Of a stretch of DNA of 64,000 nucleotides, positions 33,924 through 44,273 are shown one piece after another; position 1 is the stretch's first letter; each line of letters starts with the position of its first letter. A program made the position numbers and the translations under genes. The DNA is from Pseudomonas sp. CFII64. Lineage in GTDB: Bacteria; Pseudomonadota; Gammaproteobacteria; Pseudomonadales; Pseudomonadaceae. The notes beneath the pieces are model-generated. The model did not search any database and was not told where the DNA came from. It saw only the letters and a program-made list of their open reading frames with translations. The stretch lies in NCBI RefSeq assembly GCF_000416235.1, contig NZ_ATLO01000010.1, positions 124,001-188,000 on the forward strand, in the 5' to 3' direction.

Positions 33924-35813
33924 ATGCCTGATCCAATACCTTTGAAGGATCACGAAAAAGAGACGCGCCTGGTCAACAAACGGTTGATCGCCTGCGCCTT
34001 GTTCGTGGCCATATTGAGTTGCTGTCTGGTGGCCAGGATGTACTTCCTGCAAGTCACCGAATTTGCCTATCACTCGACGATTTCCGAAAACAATCGCGTG
34101 CACGTATTGCCGATTACGCCGGAACGCGGCCTGATCTTCGACCGCAACGGTGTGGTGCTGGCCGACAACCGTCCGAGTTTCAACCTGACCCTGACCCGCG
34201 AGCGCGCAGGGGATTGGCGTCGGGTCATCGACGAACTCATGGAGTTGCTCAAGCTCCCCGACGAAGACCGGATTCTGTTCGACAAAGACCTCAAGCAGGC
34301 GCGTCATCCTTTCGAGCCGGTGACGCTGTTATATGAGCTGACTGAAGAGCAGATCGCCGTGCTGGCGGTCAATCAGTTCCTGTTGCCGGGCATCGAAGTC
34401 GAACCGCAGTTCGTCCGCCATTATCCGCTGGGTGCGCATTTTGCCCATTCCATCGGCTATGTCGGGCGCATCAACGAGAAAGAGTCCAAGCAACTGGATT
34501 CCGTGGATTACCGAGGCACGCAATCCATCGGCAAGACCGGCATCGAGCGATTCTACGAATCGGAACTCCACGGCCATGTGGGTTATGAGGAAGTCGAGAC
34601 CAACGCCCAGGGCCGGGTGTTGCGGGTGCTCAAACATACCGATCCGACGGCGGGCAAGAACATCACCCTGAGTCTGGATATCCACCTGCAGGAAGCGGCC
34701 GAAGAAGCCTTGGGCGACCGGCGTGGTTCGGTGGTGGCGCTGGACCCGGAAACCGGCGAAGTGCTGGCCATGGTCAGCAAACCGAGCTTTGATCCCAACC
34801 TGTTCGTCACCGGTATCAGCTTCAAGGAATACGCTGCGCTGCGTGATTCCATCGATCGGCCACTGTTCAACCGAGTGCTGCGCGGGCTCTACGCGCCGGG
34901 CTCGACCATCAAACCGGAGGTCGCGATTGCCGGCCTGGACAGCGGCGTGGTCAACGCGTCGACGCGGGTCTTCGATCCCGGCTATTTCCAGCTACCGGAC
35001 TTCGACCACAAATACCGCAACTGGAACCACAGCGGCGATGGCTGGGTGGACCTGGACGCGGCGATCATGCGCTCCAACGACACCTACTTTTATACCCTGG
35101 CGCACAAGCTGGGCATCGACCGCATGCACGATTACATGACGATGTTCGGCCTTGGCCAGAAAGTCTCGCTGGACATGTTTGAAGAAGCCGCAGGACTGAT
35201 GCCGTCCCGGGAATGGAAGCGCGCCACCCGGCGGCAGGCGTGGTTCCCCGGCGAAACGGTGATTCTCGGCATAGGCCAGGGCTACATGCAGGTCACGCCT
35301 TTGCAGCTGGCGCAGGCGACGTCGTTGATCGCCAACAAAGGCGTGTGGGTTCGGCCGCATCTGGCGATGACCGTCGGCAATGTCGCGCCGGTCGACGAGC
35401 ATCCGATGCCCAATATCGTGTTGCACGATCCGAGTGAGTGGAATCAGGTCAACGAAGGCATGCAGATGGTGATGCATGATGCCCGTGGCATCGCCCGCGC
35501 TGCGGCGCAAGGCGCGCAATACCGAATTGCTGGCAAGAGCGGCACGGCGCAAGTGGTGGCGATCAAGCAGGGCGAGCGCTATAACCGCTTGAAGACCCTC
35601 GAACGCAACCGCGATAACGCCTTGTTCGTCGGCTTCGCCCCGGCGGCGCATCCGAAGATCGTGGTGTCGGTGATGATCGAGAACGGCGAAGCGGGTGGCC
35701 GGGTTGCCGGTCCGGTGGTGCGGCAGATTCTCGACGCCTGGCTGCTGGACAAGGACGGCAAGCTCAAGGCGCAATACGCCACCCCGACCAAGCCGGAAGT
35801 GCCGCATGTTTAG
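33924..35813 (+). CDS. mrdA: Penicillin-binding protein 2 (transpeptidase), stand-alone paralogue
   Basis: This 629-residue class B PBP has the length of E. coli PBP2 (633). It has a cytoplasmic N-terminus, one membrane anchor (CALFVAILSCCLVARMYFL, residues about 27-45) and the dimerisation domain (ERGLIFDRNGVVLADNRPSF). The transpeptidase motifs are STIK at Ser327, SND at 384 and KSGTAQ at 538. It crosslinks lateral-wall peptidoglycan with the Rod complex. The usual mrdA lies in an rlmH-mrdA-rodA-rlpA-dacA cluster; none of these genes is here. It is probably a second PBP2 copy, known in some pseudomonads. It is transcribed alone, with poxB 128 bases after it. Confidence 0.9.
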   Translation: MPDPIPLKDHEKETRLVNKRLIACALFVAILSCCLVARMYFLQVTEFAYHSTISENNRVHVLPITPERGLIFDRNGVVLADNRPSFNLTLTRERAGDWRRVIDELMELLKLPDEDRILFDKDLKQARHPFEPVTLLYELTEEQIAVLAVNQFLLPGIEVEPQFVRHYPLGAHFAHSIGYVGRINEKESKQLDSVDYRGTQSIGKTGIERFYESELHGHVGYEEVETNAQGRVLRVLKHTDPTAGKNITLSLDIHLQEAAEEALGDRRGSVVALDPETGEVLAMVSKPSFDPNLFVTGISFKEYAALRDSIDRPLFNRVLRGLYAPGSTIKPEVAIAGLDSGVVNASTRVFDPGYFQLPDFDHKYRNWNHSGDGWVDLDAAIMRSNDTYFYTLAHKLGIDRMHDYMTMFGLGQKVSLDMFEEAAGLMPSREWKRATRRQAWFPGETVILGIGQGYMQVTPLQLAQATSLIANKGVWVRPHLAMTVGNVAPVDEHPMPNIVLHDPSEWNQVNEGMQMVMHDARGIARAAAQGAQYRIAGKSGTAQVVAIKQGERYNRLKTLERNRDNALFVGFAPAAHPKIVVSVMIENGEAGGRVAGPVVRQILDAWLLDKDGKLKAQYATPTKPEVPHV

Positions 35814-35941
35814 ATGCCGAAGCGCTCCAACGGACCTGCGATCTGATCTGATCTGAACTTGTCCCGACCGCAGCGGGTCGATGACTGATGCGTGCCGCAA
35901 TACCGGCACGATCCAACATCTGTCTCGACAAGGAATCCCGC

Positions 35942-37660
35942 ATGTCCAAGACCATCGCAGATCACCTCGCACAGACCCTCGCCGCAGCCGACGTTACCCG
36001 TATCTGGGGCGTCACCGGCGACAGCCTCAACGGCCTGACCGACAGCCTGGAAAAACTCGGCGCCATCCGCTGGATGCACACGCGCCATGAAGAGGTCGCC
36101 GCGTTCGCTGCCGGAGCTGAAGCGGCGGCCACAGGCAAGCTGGCGGTGTGTGCGGGCAGTTGCGGGCCGGGCAATCTGCATTTGATCAACGGGTTGTACG
36201 ACTGCCATCGCAGCCGGGTGCCGGTCCTGGCGATTGCCGCGCATATTCCCTCGTCGGAAATCGGCCTCGGGTATTTCCAGGAAACCCACCCGCAGGAACT
36301 GTTCAAGGAGTGCAGCCACTTCGTCGAACTGGTCACCAATCCCGAGCAGTTTCCTCGCGTTCTGGAGCGGGCAATGCGCGCGGCGATCAGTCAGCAAGGC
36401 GTTGCGGTGATTGTGTTGCCCGGCGACGTCGCCTTGAGCGATGCGCCGGACGTCCCGGCAAAGTGGGTCAATGTCGCGGCGCCCAGCGTCACGCCGGTCG
36501 ACGAAGACATTCAGCAACTGGCCGATGTTCTCAATGCTTCCAAGGCCATCACTTTGCTGTGCGGCGCGGGCTGTGCCGACGCTCATGAACAAGTCGTGGC
36601 GCTGGCCGACCGGCTCGGCGCTCCCGTCGTGCATGCCTTGCGCGGCAAGCAATACGTTGAATACGACAACCCCTTCGACGTGGGCATGACCGGCCTGATC
36701 GGTTTCAGCTCCGGTTACCACGCCATGATGTCCTGCGACACGCTGGTGATCCTCGGCAGCAGTTTCCCTTATCGCAATTTCTATCCGGCCGACGCGAAAA
36801 TCGTGCAGATTGATCTCGATCCCAGCGCACTCGGGCGGCGTACGCCGATTGCTTTGGGCCTGGTGGGCGGCGTCAGAGAAACCGTTTCGGCATTGCTGCC
36901 CAAACTGGATCGCCACGAAGACCGGCGCTTTCTGGACAAGGCGCTCAAGCATTACGCCAAGGCTCGGGAAGGGCTGGATGAATTGGCCACGCCGTCATCC
37001 CCCGGCAATCCTATCCATCCGCAATACCTCACCAGGCTGATTGATGAGCAGGCCGATGCCGACGCGATCTTCACCGTCGATGTCGGCACACCCACGATGT
37101 GGGCTGCGCGTTACCTGCACATGAACGGCAAGCGCGCGCTCATCGGCTCGTTCAACCATGGCTCGATGGCCAACGCCATGCCGCAAGCGTTGGGCGCCAA
37201 GGCGGCATTTTCGGAGCGCCAGGTGATTTCCATGTGCGGCGATGGCGGGCTGTCGATGCTGCTGGGCGACTTGCTCAGCGTGCGCCAGCTCAACCTGCCG
37301 ATCAAAATGGTGGTGTTCAACAACGGCTCGCTGGGCTTCGTGGACATGGAAATGAAAGCCAGCGGTTACGTTCCCCACGGCACTGATCTGTACGAGACCA
37401 ACTTCGCGGGCATCGCTCTCGGCGCAGGGATTCTGGGGATTCGTGTGGAAAACGCCGAGGAACTGCCAGCGGCCTTGCGCAAGGCCTTTGACCATCCGGG
37501 TCCGGTCTTGCTTGACGTGGTCACCGCCAAGCAGGAACTGGGCATCCCGCCCAAAATCAAACTGGCCCAGGCCAAGGGCTTCAGCCTGTACATGATGCGC
37601 GCCGTACTCAGCGGGCGCGGGGATGAAGTGTTTGAGTTGGCGAAAACCAATTTGCGCTAG
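35942..37660 (+). CDS. poxB: Pyruvate:ubiquinone oxidoreductase (pyruvate oxidase) PoxB
   Basis: This encodes 572 residues from ATG 35942 ([20 protein letters not shown]), exactly the E. coli PoxB length; 18 upstream codons are not homologous. The ThDP-binding motif runs from GDGGLSM to VVFNN (near residue 435-465). The catalytic glutamate lies in [14 protein letters not shown] near residue 50, and a flavin domain fills the centre. The C-terminus resembles the membrane-binding amphipathic helix of PoxB. It decarboxylates pyruvate to acetate and reduces quinone. It stands alone, and repeats follow it. Confidence 0.93.
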   Translation: MSKTIADHLAQTLAAADVTRIWGVTGDSLNGLTDSLEKLGAIRWMHTRHEEVAAFAAGAEAAATGKLAVCAGSCGPGNLHLINGLYDCHRSRVPVLAIAAHIPSSEIGLGYFQETHPQELFKECSHFVELVTNPEQFPRVLERAMRAAISQQGVAVIVLPGDVALSDAPDVPAKWVNVAAPSVTPVDEDIQQLADVLNASKAITLLCGAGCADAHEQVVALADRLGAPVVHALRGKQYVEYDNPFDVGMTGLIGFSSGYHAMMSCDTLVILGSSFPYRNFYPADAKIVQIDLDPSALGRRTPIALGLVGGVRETVSALLPKLDRHEDRRFLDKALKHYAKAREGLDELATPSSPGNPIHPQYLTRLIDEQADADAIFTVDVGTPTMWAARYLHMNGKRALIGSFNHGSMANAMPQALGAKAAFSERQVISMCGDGGLSMLLGDLLSVRQLNLPIKMVVFNNGSLGFVDMEMKASGYVPHGTDLYETNFAGIALGAGILGIRVENAEELPAALRKAFDHPGPVLLDVVTAKQELGIPPKIKLAQAKGFSLYMMRAVLSGRGDEVFELAKTNLR

Positions 37661-37690
37661 CGCTCAAGGTAGATCCCGTCCACACAACCC

Positions 37691-37780
37691 GTAGGACCGG
37701 CTTTAGCCGGGAGCAGGCCGGTACATGCGCAGCGGTTGCGTCGTCGGGCGTTGCATTCTCCCGCTGAAGCCGGTCCCAGG
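37691..37780 (+). repeat. Inverted REP pair after poxB
   Basis: The arm gtaggaccggctttagccggg starts at 37691, and the partner ctcccgctgaagccggtccca lies at 37758-37778. It is the same family as the pair at 19131. It occupies the first part of the 324-base gap between poxB and the RpiR gene. The rest holds a palindrome (separate entry) and otherwise nothing recognisable. Confidence 0.8.
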
Positions 37781-37902
37781 AACTACGCGAGCAGGGATTT
37801 TCTGCCCATTAAAAGCGCATTTCGATCACCCGCCGCACCGACTTGAATCACCCCAGTCAATCTCCAGAAAATCACGAAAAAAGACGTTGTAATCCCTCGA
37901 AA

Positions 37903-37929
37903 TCGAATGTTATGTTGATAACACTTCGA
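37903..37929 (+). promoter_or_regulatory. Palindromic operator candidate upstream of the RpiR-type gene
   Basis: TCGAATGTTAT and ATAACACTTCGA form an inverted repeat around GTTG, broken by a single extra base. The core TGTTAT-N4-ATAACA is perfect. It lies 56 bases before the regulator's start, and is a plausible autoregulatory site for the RpiR/MurR protein. Confidence 0.5.
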
Positions 37930-37984
37930 GGTGGCGTGAGTCATTTCTAACATTTCTCGCGCCGAGCAGGATGCTGAAACCAGC

Positions 37985-38845
37985 ATGAATTCCACGCCAA
38001 CTCCCAGCTTTCTCGACACCCTGGAGCAGCGCTTCACTGAGCTGACGCCGACTGGCAAGCGTATTGCCGGTTACCTGCTGGCCAATCCGCAACAACTGCC
38101 GTTCGAGACGGCGGACAGCATCGCCCAACAGACGGGCACCACCGGAATTTCCGTGGGGCGGTTTTTTCGCTCCCTGGGCTATCGCAATATCGATGATGTG
38201 AAACAAAGCCTGCGCGGCGCGTCCCCGCACAGTTGGGTGCTGACTGATCGACTGGGCGCCTTCCGTGAAGAGGCTACCCAAGGCGACGCGCTGGAGCGTT
38301 CGTTGAATCGCGAACTGGAGGCGATCCAGCACGTCTATGCCCTGGCGCGCAGCGAAGCGTTTGCCAGTATTGTCGAACGCATTCATGCCGCCGATGCGGT
38401 ATTTATCGTCGGCGTGCAAACCACCCGCGGCATCCTCAATACGTTCTTCAGTCACCTGGAATACATCCGGCCAAAGGTCTACTACGTAGATGGTTTGTCC
38501 GGGACCTATGCGGAGTCGTTGAACTCCGATTTTGCAAACCCTTACGCAATCATTGCCGACTTCCGAACCTATTCCAGCATGACCCGCAAGTTCTGTGAGG
38601 CTGCAAGCAATCAGCAGTTGCCGTTGGCCTTGATCACCGATTTCCATTGTCCATGGGCGCGTGATTTCCCCCTTGATCTGCTGCAACTGAAGTCCGACGT
38701 CGGGCAGTTCTGGGATTCACCGGCACCGCTGGCATGCCTGTTCAATCTGATGGTGTCCGCAGTGGCCGAGCGATATGGCGACAGCCTCGACGAGCGCCTG
38801 GCGAAGAATCGGCAGTTGCAGGAAGTGTTCGGCCAGTTTGAATAA
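37985..38845 (+). CDS. MurR/RpiR family regulator of the ddp cluster
   Basis: This 286-residue protein has an N-terminal RpiR helix-turn-helix (ADSIAQQTGTTGISVGRFF, residues about 35-55) and a C-terminal SIS sugar-phosphate-type binding domain (residues 120-260). RpiR/MurR regulators respond to phosphosugars or cell-wall amino-sugar metabolites. It sits directly upstream of ddpX and the dipeptide transporter in the same direction, so peptidoglycan-derived metabolites are plausible signals. Its own promoter carries the TGTTAT-N4-ATAACA palindrome. Confidence 0.85.
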   Translation: MNSTPTPSFLDTLEQRFTELTPTGKRIAGYLLANPQQLPFETADSIAQQTGTTGISVGRFFRSLGYRNIDDVKQSLRGASPHSWVLTDRLGAFREEATQGDALERSLNRELEAIQHVYALARSEAFASIVERIHAADAVFIVGVQTTRGILNTFFSHLEYIRPKVYYVDGLSGTYAESLNSDFANPYAIIADFRTYSSMTRKFCEAASNQQLPLALITDFHCPWARDFPLDLLQLKSDVGQFWDSPAPLACLFNLMVSAVAERYGDSLDERLAKNRQLQEVFGQFE

Positions 38846-38904
38846 CAGGTCAGGCCGTCGAGTTGCCCTTTAATGATCCACGTATCTGTCACTGGAGTAA
38901 TCGC

Positions 38905-39465
38905 GTGAACAACAGCCCACTTGTCGAAGTCGACGCCAATGCCTTGCAGGTCGAGATCGATCTGATTTATGCCGGTGCCGACAATCTGGCTGGCAAGGTG
39001 ATTTATCAGGACCCGCGCTGCCTGCTGCATGTGGATGCCGAGCGTTGTCTGCGTCTGGCCAGCCGCCTGGCGCGCCAGGCGGGTTACCGGCTGCGGATTT
39101 TCGATGCCTATCGCCCGCCGTATGCACAGCTTCTACTCTGGCAGGCGCTGCCGAATCCGGAATATGTGCGTGACCCCAGCCTGGGTTCGCATCACAGCCG
39201 GGGTGTCGCAGTCGACCTGACGCTGCTCGATGCGGACGGCCAGCCGCTGGACATGGGCACCGGTTTCGATGACATGCGTGAACCTTCTCATCAGTTTTAT
39301 GCCGATCTGCCGCCTGCGGTGCAACGCAATCGGCTGATGCTGCTGGGCATCATGCTGGCTTCGGGTTTCCGGCACATCGACAGCGAATGGTGGCACTACG
39401 AATTGCCAGAAGCCGATGACTATCCTTTGATCGAAGAGGAAACCATCCGCACCGCCAGCCACTGA
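38905..39465 (+). CDS. ddpX: D-alanyl-D-alanine dipeptidase (DdpX/VanX-like)
   Basis: This encodes 186 residues from GTG 38905, chosen for its GGAG ribosome site and match to family length (E. coli DdpX 193). The zinc metallopeptidase signature SHHSRGVAVDLTL (His and Asp ligands) lies near residue 98, and EWWHYE (catalytic Glu and third ligand) near 165. FDAYRPP marks the substrate-binding arginine region. It hydrolyses D-Ala-D-Ala to D-Ala for cell-wall turnover. It has no signal peptide, so it works on dipeptide imported by the transporter that follows. Confidence 0.9.
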   Translation: MNNSPLVEVDANALQVEIDLIYAGADNLAGKVIYQDPRCLLHVDAERCLRLASRLARQAGYRLRIFDAYRPPYAQLLLWQALPNPEYVRDPSLGSHHSRGVAVDLTLLDADGQPLDMGTGFDDMREPSHQFYADLPPAVQRNRLMLLGIMLASGFRHIDSEWWHYELPEADDYPLIEEETIRTASH

Positions 39466-39636
39466 CCGCACTGACGTTTTATAGGACCGGGACGACCATG
39501 AATCCCGGCTTGAATCCGGCGTGATCTTCCTGAAGAACACGCCGTTATCGGACGCAAGTCCGAGTTTGAACTGCCCGGTATAGCTTCAATAAAAAACCTG
39601 ACGAACTTCCACACATCGAATGATCAAGGAACCGGC

Positions 39637-41205
39637 ATGAACTCTCTTTGCAACCCGCGCTTGAATCCGCGCAATCTCGTCATGGCACTGCTGTGTACAG
39701 CCATGGGGCTGGGTGCCTGGCAGTCCGCCAGTGCTGCAGTGCCCAAGGACGTTTTGATGATTGGCAAACCTGCCGACCCACAGACGCTCGACCCGGCAGT
39801 GACCATCGATAACAACGACTGGACGGTGACTTATCCCGCCTATCAGCGACTGGTTTCCTACAAGGTCGAGAACGGCAAAGGCAGCACCGAAGTGCAAGGC
39901 GAACTGGCGTCCGGCTGGACCACCTCGGCTGACAGTCTGGTTTGGGAGTTCAAGCTCAAATCGGGTAACAAGTTCGATGACGGTACCGACGTCAATGCCG
40001 ACGCGGTCAAGTTCTCCTTCGATCGGGTCATGAAGCTCAAGCAGGGCCCGTCCGGGGCATTCCCGGATGACATGGCGGTTTCCGTGGTCGATCCGCTGAC
40101 AGTGCGCTTCACGTTGAAGACGCCTTACGCGCCATTCCTGTCGACCCTGGCCCACAACGGCGCCGCCATCATCAACCCGGAGGTGGCGAAAAAAGCCGAA
40201 GGTGCCGATGCTTATCTGTCGACCCACACGGCGGGCTCCGGGGCGTTCAAGCTGACCGGCTGGCAGAAGGGCCAATCGCTAACCATGGAGCACAACAGCT
40301 ATTACGCCGGTCCCAAGCCGACGCTGAACAAGGTCGTGGTGAAGATCATCGGCGAAGCCTCGGTACGGCGTCTGCAACTGGAACATGGCGACCTGGACAT
40401 TATCGAGGACATGCCCGAAGACCAGCTTGAAGCCCTGGGCAAGAAGTCTGGCGTGGTCATTGGCGACTTCCCGTCGTTGCGGGTCACGCTGCTGTACCTG
40501 AACAACAAAAAGGCGCCGATGAATAACCCGGATGCACGCCGGGCGATTGTCGACGCCCTGGACTACAACGGCATCATCAACGGCATTCTCAAAGGCAAGG
40601 CCAAGCCTATGAATGGTCCGATTCCACAAGGCATGTGGGCGTACGACGAGAAGTTGCCGGTCCCGAAACAGGATCTTGCCAAGGCCAAGGCCGATCTGGC
40701 CAAGGTGCCGAGCAAGATCAGTGCCCTCAACTTCATGTATTCCGACAAGGATCCGAACTGGGAGCCTATCGGCCTGACCCTGCAAGCGGGCCTGCAACCA
40801 TTAGGCATCAACCTGAAAATGGAAAAACTGGCCAACGCCACCCTGCGTGAGCGGCTGGGCAGCGGTGATTTCGACATTGCCATCGGCTCCTGGAGCCCGG
40901 ACTTTGCCGATCCGTACATGTTCATGAACTTCTGGTTCGACTCCAAGCTGCAAGGCCTGGCCGGTAACCGCTCATTTTACGAAAACCCTGCGGTGGACAA
41001 GCTGATTCGTGAGTCAGCGGCCACCAACGACGCTGGCAAGCGGACCGAGCTGTACCAGCAGGCACAGAAGATCGTCCTCAATGACAGCGTCTACGCCTAT
41101 CTGTACCAGAAGGCCTACACCTTGCCGATGCGCGATAACGTCAAAGGCTACGTGTTCAATCCGATGCTGGAACAAGTGTTCAACGTGGCGACGATCACCA
41201 AGTAA
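39637..41205 (+). CDS. ddpA: Dipeptide ABC transporter periplasmic binding protein
   Basis: This 522-residue family 5 solute-binding protein has a signal peptide (MALLCTAMGLGAW, cleavage after ASA near residue 33). The mature start VPKDVLMIGKPADPQTLDPA and the later FAYAP-type regions are typical of DppA/OppA-like proteins. The ligand is probably D-Ala-D-Ala or a related peptide, because of the adjacent ddpX. A 171-base gap separates it from ddpX. Confidence 0.88.
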   Translation: MNSLCNPRLNPRNLVMALLCTAMGLGAWQSASAAVPKDVLMIGKPADPQTLDPAVTIDNNDWTVTYPAYQRLVSYKVENGKGSTEVQGELASGWTTSADSLVWEFKLKSGNKFDDGTDVNADAVKFSFDRVMKLKQGPSGAFPDDMAVSVVDPLTVRFTLKTPYAPFLSTLAHNGAAIINPEVAKKAEGADAYLSTHTAGSGAFKLTGWQKGQSLTMEHNSYYAGPKPTLNKVVVKIIGEASVRRLQLEHGDLDIIEDMPEDQLEALGKKSGVVIGDFPSLRVTLLYLNNKKAPMNNPDARRAIVDALDYNGIINGILKGKAKPMNGPIPQGMWAYDEKLPVPKQDLAKAKADLAKVPSKISALNFMYSDKDPNWEPIGLTLQAGLQPLGINLKMEKLANATLRERLGSGDFDIAIGSWSPDFADPYMFMNFWFDSKLQGLAGNRSFYENPAVDKLIRESAATNDAGKRTELYQQAQKIVLNDSVYAYLYQKAYTLPMRDNVKGYVFNPMLEQVFNVATITK

Positions 41206-41333
41206 CGTCACTGGTTCATCCGTTCGACCGTAAACGTTCGGCGCTTCCCTGCTTGAGAAAGAGGGGAGTGCTGCAACGCTGTGCCCAAGGCAATCGTTTT
41301 GAATTGCCATTTATAGCGTGACCGAGGTGCCTG

Positions 41334-42350
41334 ATGGCCTTCCTGAATATTCTGCGCAAACGTCTGTTCGGCCTGCTGCTGGTCGTGATTGGCGTTTCCG
41401 TGATCACTTTTGCGATTTCTCACCTGATTCCCGGCGACCCGGCCCGGCTGATCGCGGGCGACCGGGCCAGCGATGCCATTGTTGCCAACATCCGTCATCA
41501 GTTGGGGCTGGATTTGCCGCTCTATCAGCAATATGGCCGCTACATGCTCGATCTGCTGCAAGGCGATCTGGGTACGTCGATCCGCACCAGCCGCCCGGTC
41601 CTTGAGGATTTGCAGGCGTATTTTCCGGCGACTCTGGAACTGGCGCTTGCCGCTCTGTTGTTGTCGATCCTGATCGGCGTGCCGCTGGGCGTGCTGTCGG
41701 CGGTGTACCACAACCGCGCCATTGACCAGATTGCCCGCACGCTGGCGGTCACCGGTATTTCCACCCCGGCGTTCTGGCTTGGCCTCGGTTTGATCGTGCT
41801 GTTCTACGGCCACTTGAACTGGCTGCCAGGCAGTGGCCGGCTGGATGAAGGCCTGACGCCACCGCGAACCATCACCGGTTTCTATCTGATTGACGCGTTG
41901 CTGATGGGCGACTGGGAGTTGTTCAAGAATGCCGCACAGCATTTGCTTCTGCCCGCTGTGACCCTGGGCTTCGTCAATCTTGGGGTGATCGCGCGGCAGA
42001 TACGCTCGGCAATGCTCGATCAATTGGGCGAGGATTACATTCGCACCGCGCGAGCTTATGGTTTGTCGAAGTGGGCGGTGATTTTGCGCCATGCGCTGCC
42101 CAATGCATTGATTCCATCCGTGACGGTGCTGGGCCTGACCTTGGGCGATCTGCTGTATGGCGCAGTGCTGACCGAAACGGTATTCGCCTGGCCAGGCATG
42201 GGCGCCTACGTGGTCAAGTCGATCCAGTCGCTGGATTTTCCGGCAGTAATGGGCTTTGCGATCGTGGTTTCCTTCATCTATGTACTGCTCAACATGGCAA
42301 TCGATCTTGTCTATCGCCTGATCGACCCACGTATCGGCGAGGTCAACTGA
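41334..42350 (+). CDS. ddpB: Dipeptide ABC transporter permease DdpB
   Basis: This 338-residue DppB-type permease has six membrane helices. The N-terminal motif (IPGDPARLI) and the EAA-type loop (RTARAYGLSKWAVILRHALPNALIP, near residues 225-250) are both visible. It forms the translocation channel with DdpC. It lies 128 bases after ddpA and one base before ddpC. Its partners place it in the D-Ala-D-Ala import system. Confidence 0.88.
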   Translation: MAFLNILRKRLFGLLLVVIGVSVITFAISHLIPGDPARLIAGDRASDAIVANIRHQLGLDLPLYQQYGRYMLDLLQGDLGTSIRTSRPVLEDLQAYFPATLELALAALLLSILIGVPLGVLSAVYHNRAIDQIARTLAVTGISTPAFWLGLGLIVLFYGHLNWLPGSGRLDEGLTPPRTITGFYLIDALLMGDWELFKNAAQHLLLPAVTLGFVNLGVIARQIRSAMLDQLGEDYIRTARAYGLSKWAVILRHALPNALIPSVTVLGLTLGDLLYGAVLTETVFAWPGMGAYVVKSIQSLDFPAVMGFAIVVSFIYVLLNMAIDLVYRLIDPRIGEVN

Positions 42351-42351
42351 C

Positions 42352-43251
42352 ATGACGACTCCACTCACGCCCTTGAGCATTCCGGCTGTGGCGCAAACCC
42401 CTGCGTGGCGGGAACGGTTTGCCTATTTGCGCTATCAGATCGGCCGCAGCCCGCTGACCATCGCCGGTCTGGTCATCAGCGCCTTTGTACTGTTTTGCAT
42501 GATTTTCGCGCCGTGGCTGGCGCCTTATGATCCCAATGCGCTGGACCTGATTCACCGCCTCGCGCCGCCATCGGCGCAGCACTGGTTCGGCACGGACGAA
42601 GTCGGCCGCGATCTGTTGAGCCGTGTGTTGTACGGCAGCCAGCAATCCGTGGGCGTCGGCCTGTTTGTCGCATTCACTTCCTGCCTGATCGGCGGTTTGC
42701 TGGGTTGCATGTCCGGGGTCATTGGCGGTCGTTTCGACAGTCTGATCATGCGCCTGATGGACATCATGCTCTCGGTGCCATCGCTGGTGCTGATCATGGC
42801 CCTGACGGCGGCGCTGGGTCCAAGCCTGTTCAACGCCATGTTGGCCATTACCCTGGTGCGAATTCCGTTCTATGTGCGGCTGGCTCGTGGCCAGGCACTG
42901 AGCATTCGGCAGATGGGCTACGTCAAAGCGGCGCAGACCTTCGGCGCGGGGCGCTGGCACATCGTGCTCTGGCACGTGGCGCGCAATGCCACGCCGCCGT
43001 TGCTGGTGCAACTGAGCCTGGATATCGGTGCGGCGATTCTCATGGCTTCGGCGCTGGGCTTCATCGGCCTGGGTGCGCAACAGCCGACAGCGGAATGGGG
43101 CGCGATGGTCGCAACCGGGCGCAACTACATACTTGATCAATGGTGGTATTCGACTTTTCCCGGTCTGGCGATTCTGCTCACCGCCACCGGTTTCAATCTG
43201 CTGGGCGACGGCGTGCGCGACTTGCTCGATCCGCGGCAACAGGGGAAATGA
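42352..43251 (+). CDS. ddpC: Dipeptide ABC transporter permease DdpC
   Basis: This 299-residue DppC-type permease has the characteristic HWFGTDEVGRDLLSRVLYG periplasmic loop near residues 80-98. The coupling loop (YVKAAQTFGAGRWHIVLWHV) lies near 185-205. The N-terminal tail of about 40 residues is typical for DppC. It starts one base after the ddpB stop and ends close to the ddpD start, so the permeases are translated from one mRNA. Confidence 0.88.
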   Translation: MTTPLTPLSIPAVAQTPAWRERFAYLRYQIGRSPLTIAGLVISAFVLFCMIFAPWLAPYDPNALDLIHRLAPPSAQHWFGTDEVGRDLLSRVLYGSQQSVGVGLFVAFTSCLIGGLLGCMSGVIGGRFDSLIMRLMDIMLSVPSLVLIMALTAALGPSLFNAMLAITLVRIPFYVRLARGQALSIRQMGYVKAAQTFGAGRWHIVLWHVARNATPPLLVQLSLDIGAAILMASALGFIGLGAQQPTAEWGAMVATGRNYILDQWWYSTFPGLAILLTATGFNLLGDGVRDLLDPRQQGK

Positions 43252-43253
43252 CC

Positions 43254-44273
43254 ATGCCTACTCATAGCGCTAACATCCCGGCACCGAGCCTCGCGCCGGT
43301 ATTGACCATTGATAACCTGAGCATTGAATTCCCGGCCTATCGCAGCACGGTCAAGGCACTCAATGGCGTCTCCCTGCATGTCAATCCCGGCGAGATCGTC
43401 GGTGTGATTGGCGAGTCAGGCTCTGGCAAATCAGTGACGGCCATGTTGAGCCTGCGTTTGCTGCCGGAGCGCAGTTATCGGGTTGCCGCTGGCAGTCTGC
43501 ATATCCTCGGCCGGGACATGCTGGCGGCCAGGGAAAAAGAACTGTTGAAGGTGCGCGGGCGCGATGTTGCGATGATTTTTCAGGAACCGATGACCGCCCT
43601 GAATCCTACCCGGCGCATCGGCAGGCAAATGACCGATGTCATCATTCATCACCAGCGTTTGAGCAAGGATCAGGCGCGAAGCAAAGCGATTGCATTGCTG
43701 CGCGACATGCACATCGCCGACCCGGAGCAGGTGCTGGAAAGCTATCCGTTCGAACTGTCCGGCGGCATGCGCCAACGGGTGATGATCGCCCTGGCGTTTT
43801 CCTGTGACCCGCAGTTGTTGATCGCCGACGAGCCGACCACGGCGCTGGATGTCACCGTGCAACGTCAGGTGCTGTTGTTACTGCGCGAAAAAGCCCGTGA
43901 GCGGGGCACGGCGATTTTGCTGATTACTCACGACATGGCGCTGGTTTCGCAGTTCTGCGACCGGGTTTACGTGATGTACACCGGCGCGGTGGTGGAGCAG
44001 GGCGATACTGCCCAGGTCATGGCCGATCCGCGTCATCCTTATACAAAGGGCCTGTTGAGCGGACTGCCCGAGCAAGTCCGGCCCGGTGAAGCCCTGATGA
44101 CGATTCCCGGTCAGGTGCCGAACCTGTCCGCCTTGCCCGACGGCTGCACGTTTCGCGATCGTTGCGCGTTCGCCATGCCCAAGTGCCTGGAGCGTCCGCC
44201 GCTGCTGGCCATTGATGCAGCAGGCGTGCGCAAGAGCGCCTGCTGGCTGAACGTTCAGGAGCAAGCTTCATGA
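43254..44273 (+). CDS. ddpD: Dipeptide ABC transporter ATPase DdpD
   Basis: This DppD-type ATPase has 339 residues from ATG 43254, preferred over the overlapping ATG at 43248 because AGGGGA lies about eight bases upstream. Walker A is GESGSGKS (near residue 48), the signature ELSGGMRQR and Walker [14 protein letters not shown]. The C-terminal oligopeptide-ABC domain has the [14 protein letters not shown] cysteine cluster. It energises import together with DdpF. Its stop overlaps the ddpF start by four bases. Confidence 0.88.
   Translation: MPTHSANIPAPSLAPVLTIDNLSIEFPAYRSTVKALNGVSLHVNPGEIVGVIGESGSGKSVTAMLSLRLLPERSYRVAAGSLHILGRDMLAAREKELLKVRGRDVAMIFQEPMTALNPTRRIGRQMTDVIIHHQRLSKDQARSKAIALLRDMHIADPEQVLESYPFELSGGMRQRVMIALAFSCDPQLLIADEPTTALDVTVQRQVLLLLREKARERGTAILLITHDMALVSQFCDRVYVMYTGAVVEQGDTAQVMADPRHPYTKGLLSGLPEQVRPGEALMTIPGQVPNLSALPDGCTFRDRCAFAMPKCLERPPLLAIDAAGVRKSACWLNVQEQAS

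Noticed and set aside
33602..33931. Plus-strand ORF of 109 codons in the gap before the PBP2 gene
   Set aside because: It overlaps the PBP2 start, lacks a ribosome site and crosses the A+T-rich promoter region.
35810..36952. Long minus-strand ORF (380 codons) opposite poxB
   Set aside because: It lies wholly antisense to a well-conserved enzyme; such shadows are common in high-GC DNA and it has no recognisable domain.
41208..42380. Minus-strand ORF of 390 codons opposite ddpB
   Set aside because: Composition is His/Gln/Arg-rich as expected for an antisense frame, and the plus strand encodes a clear permease.
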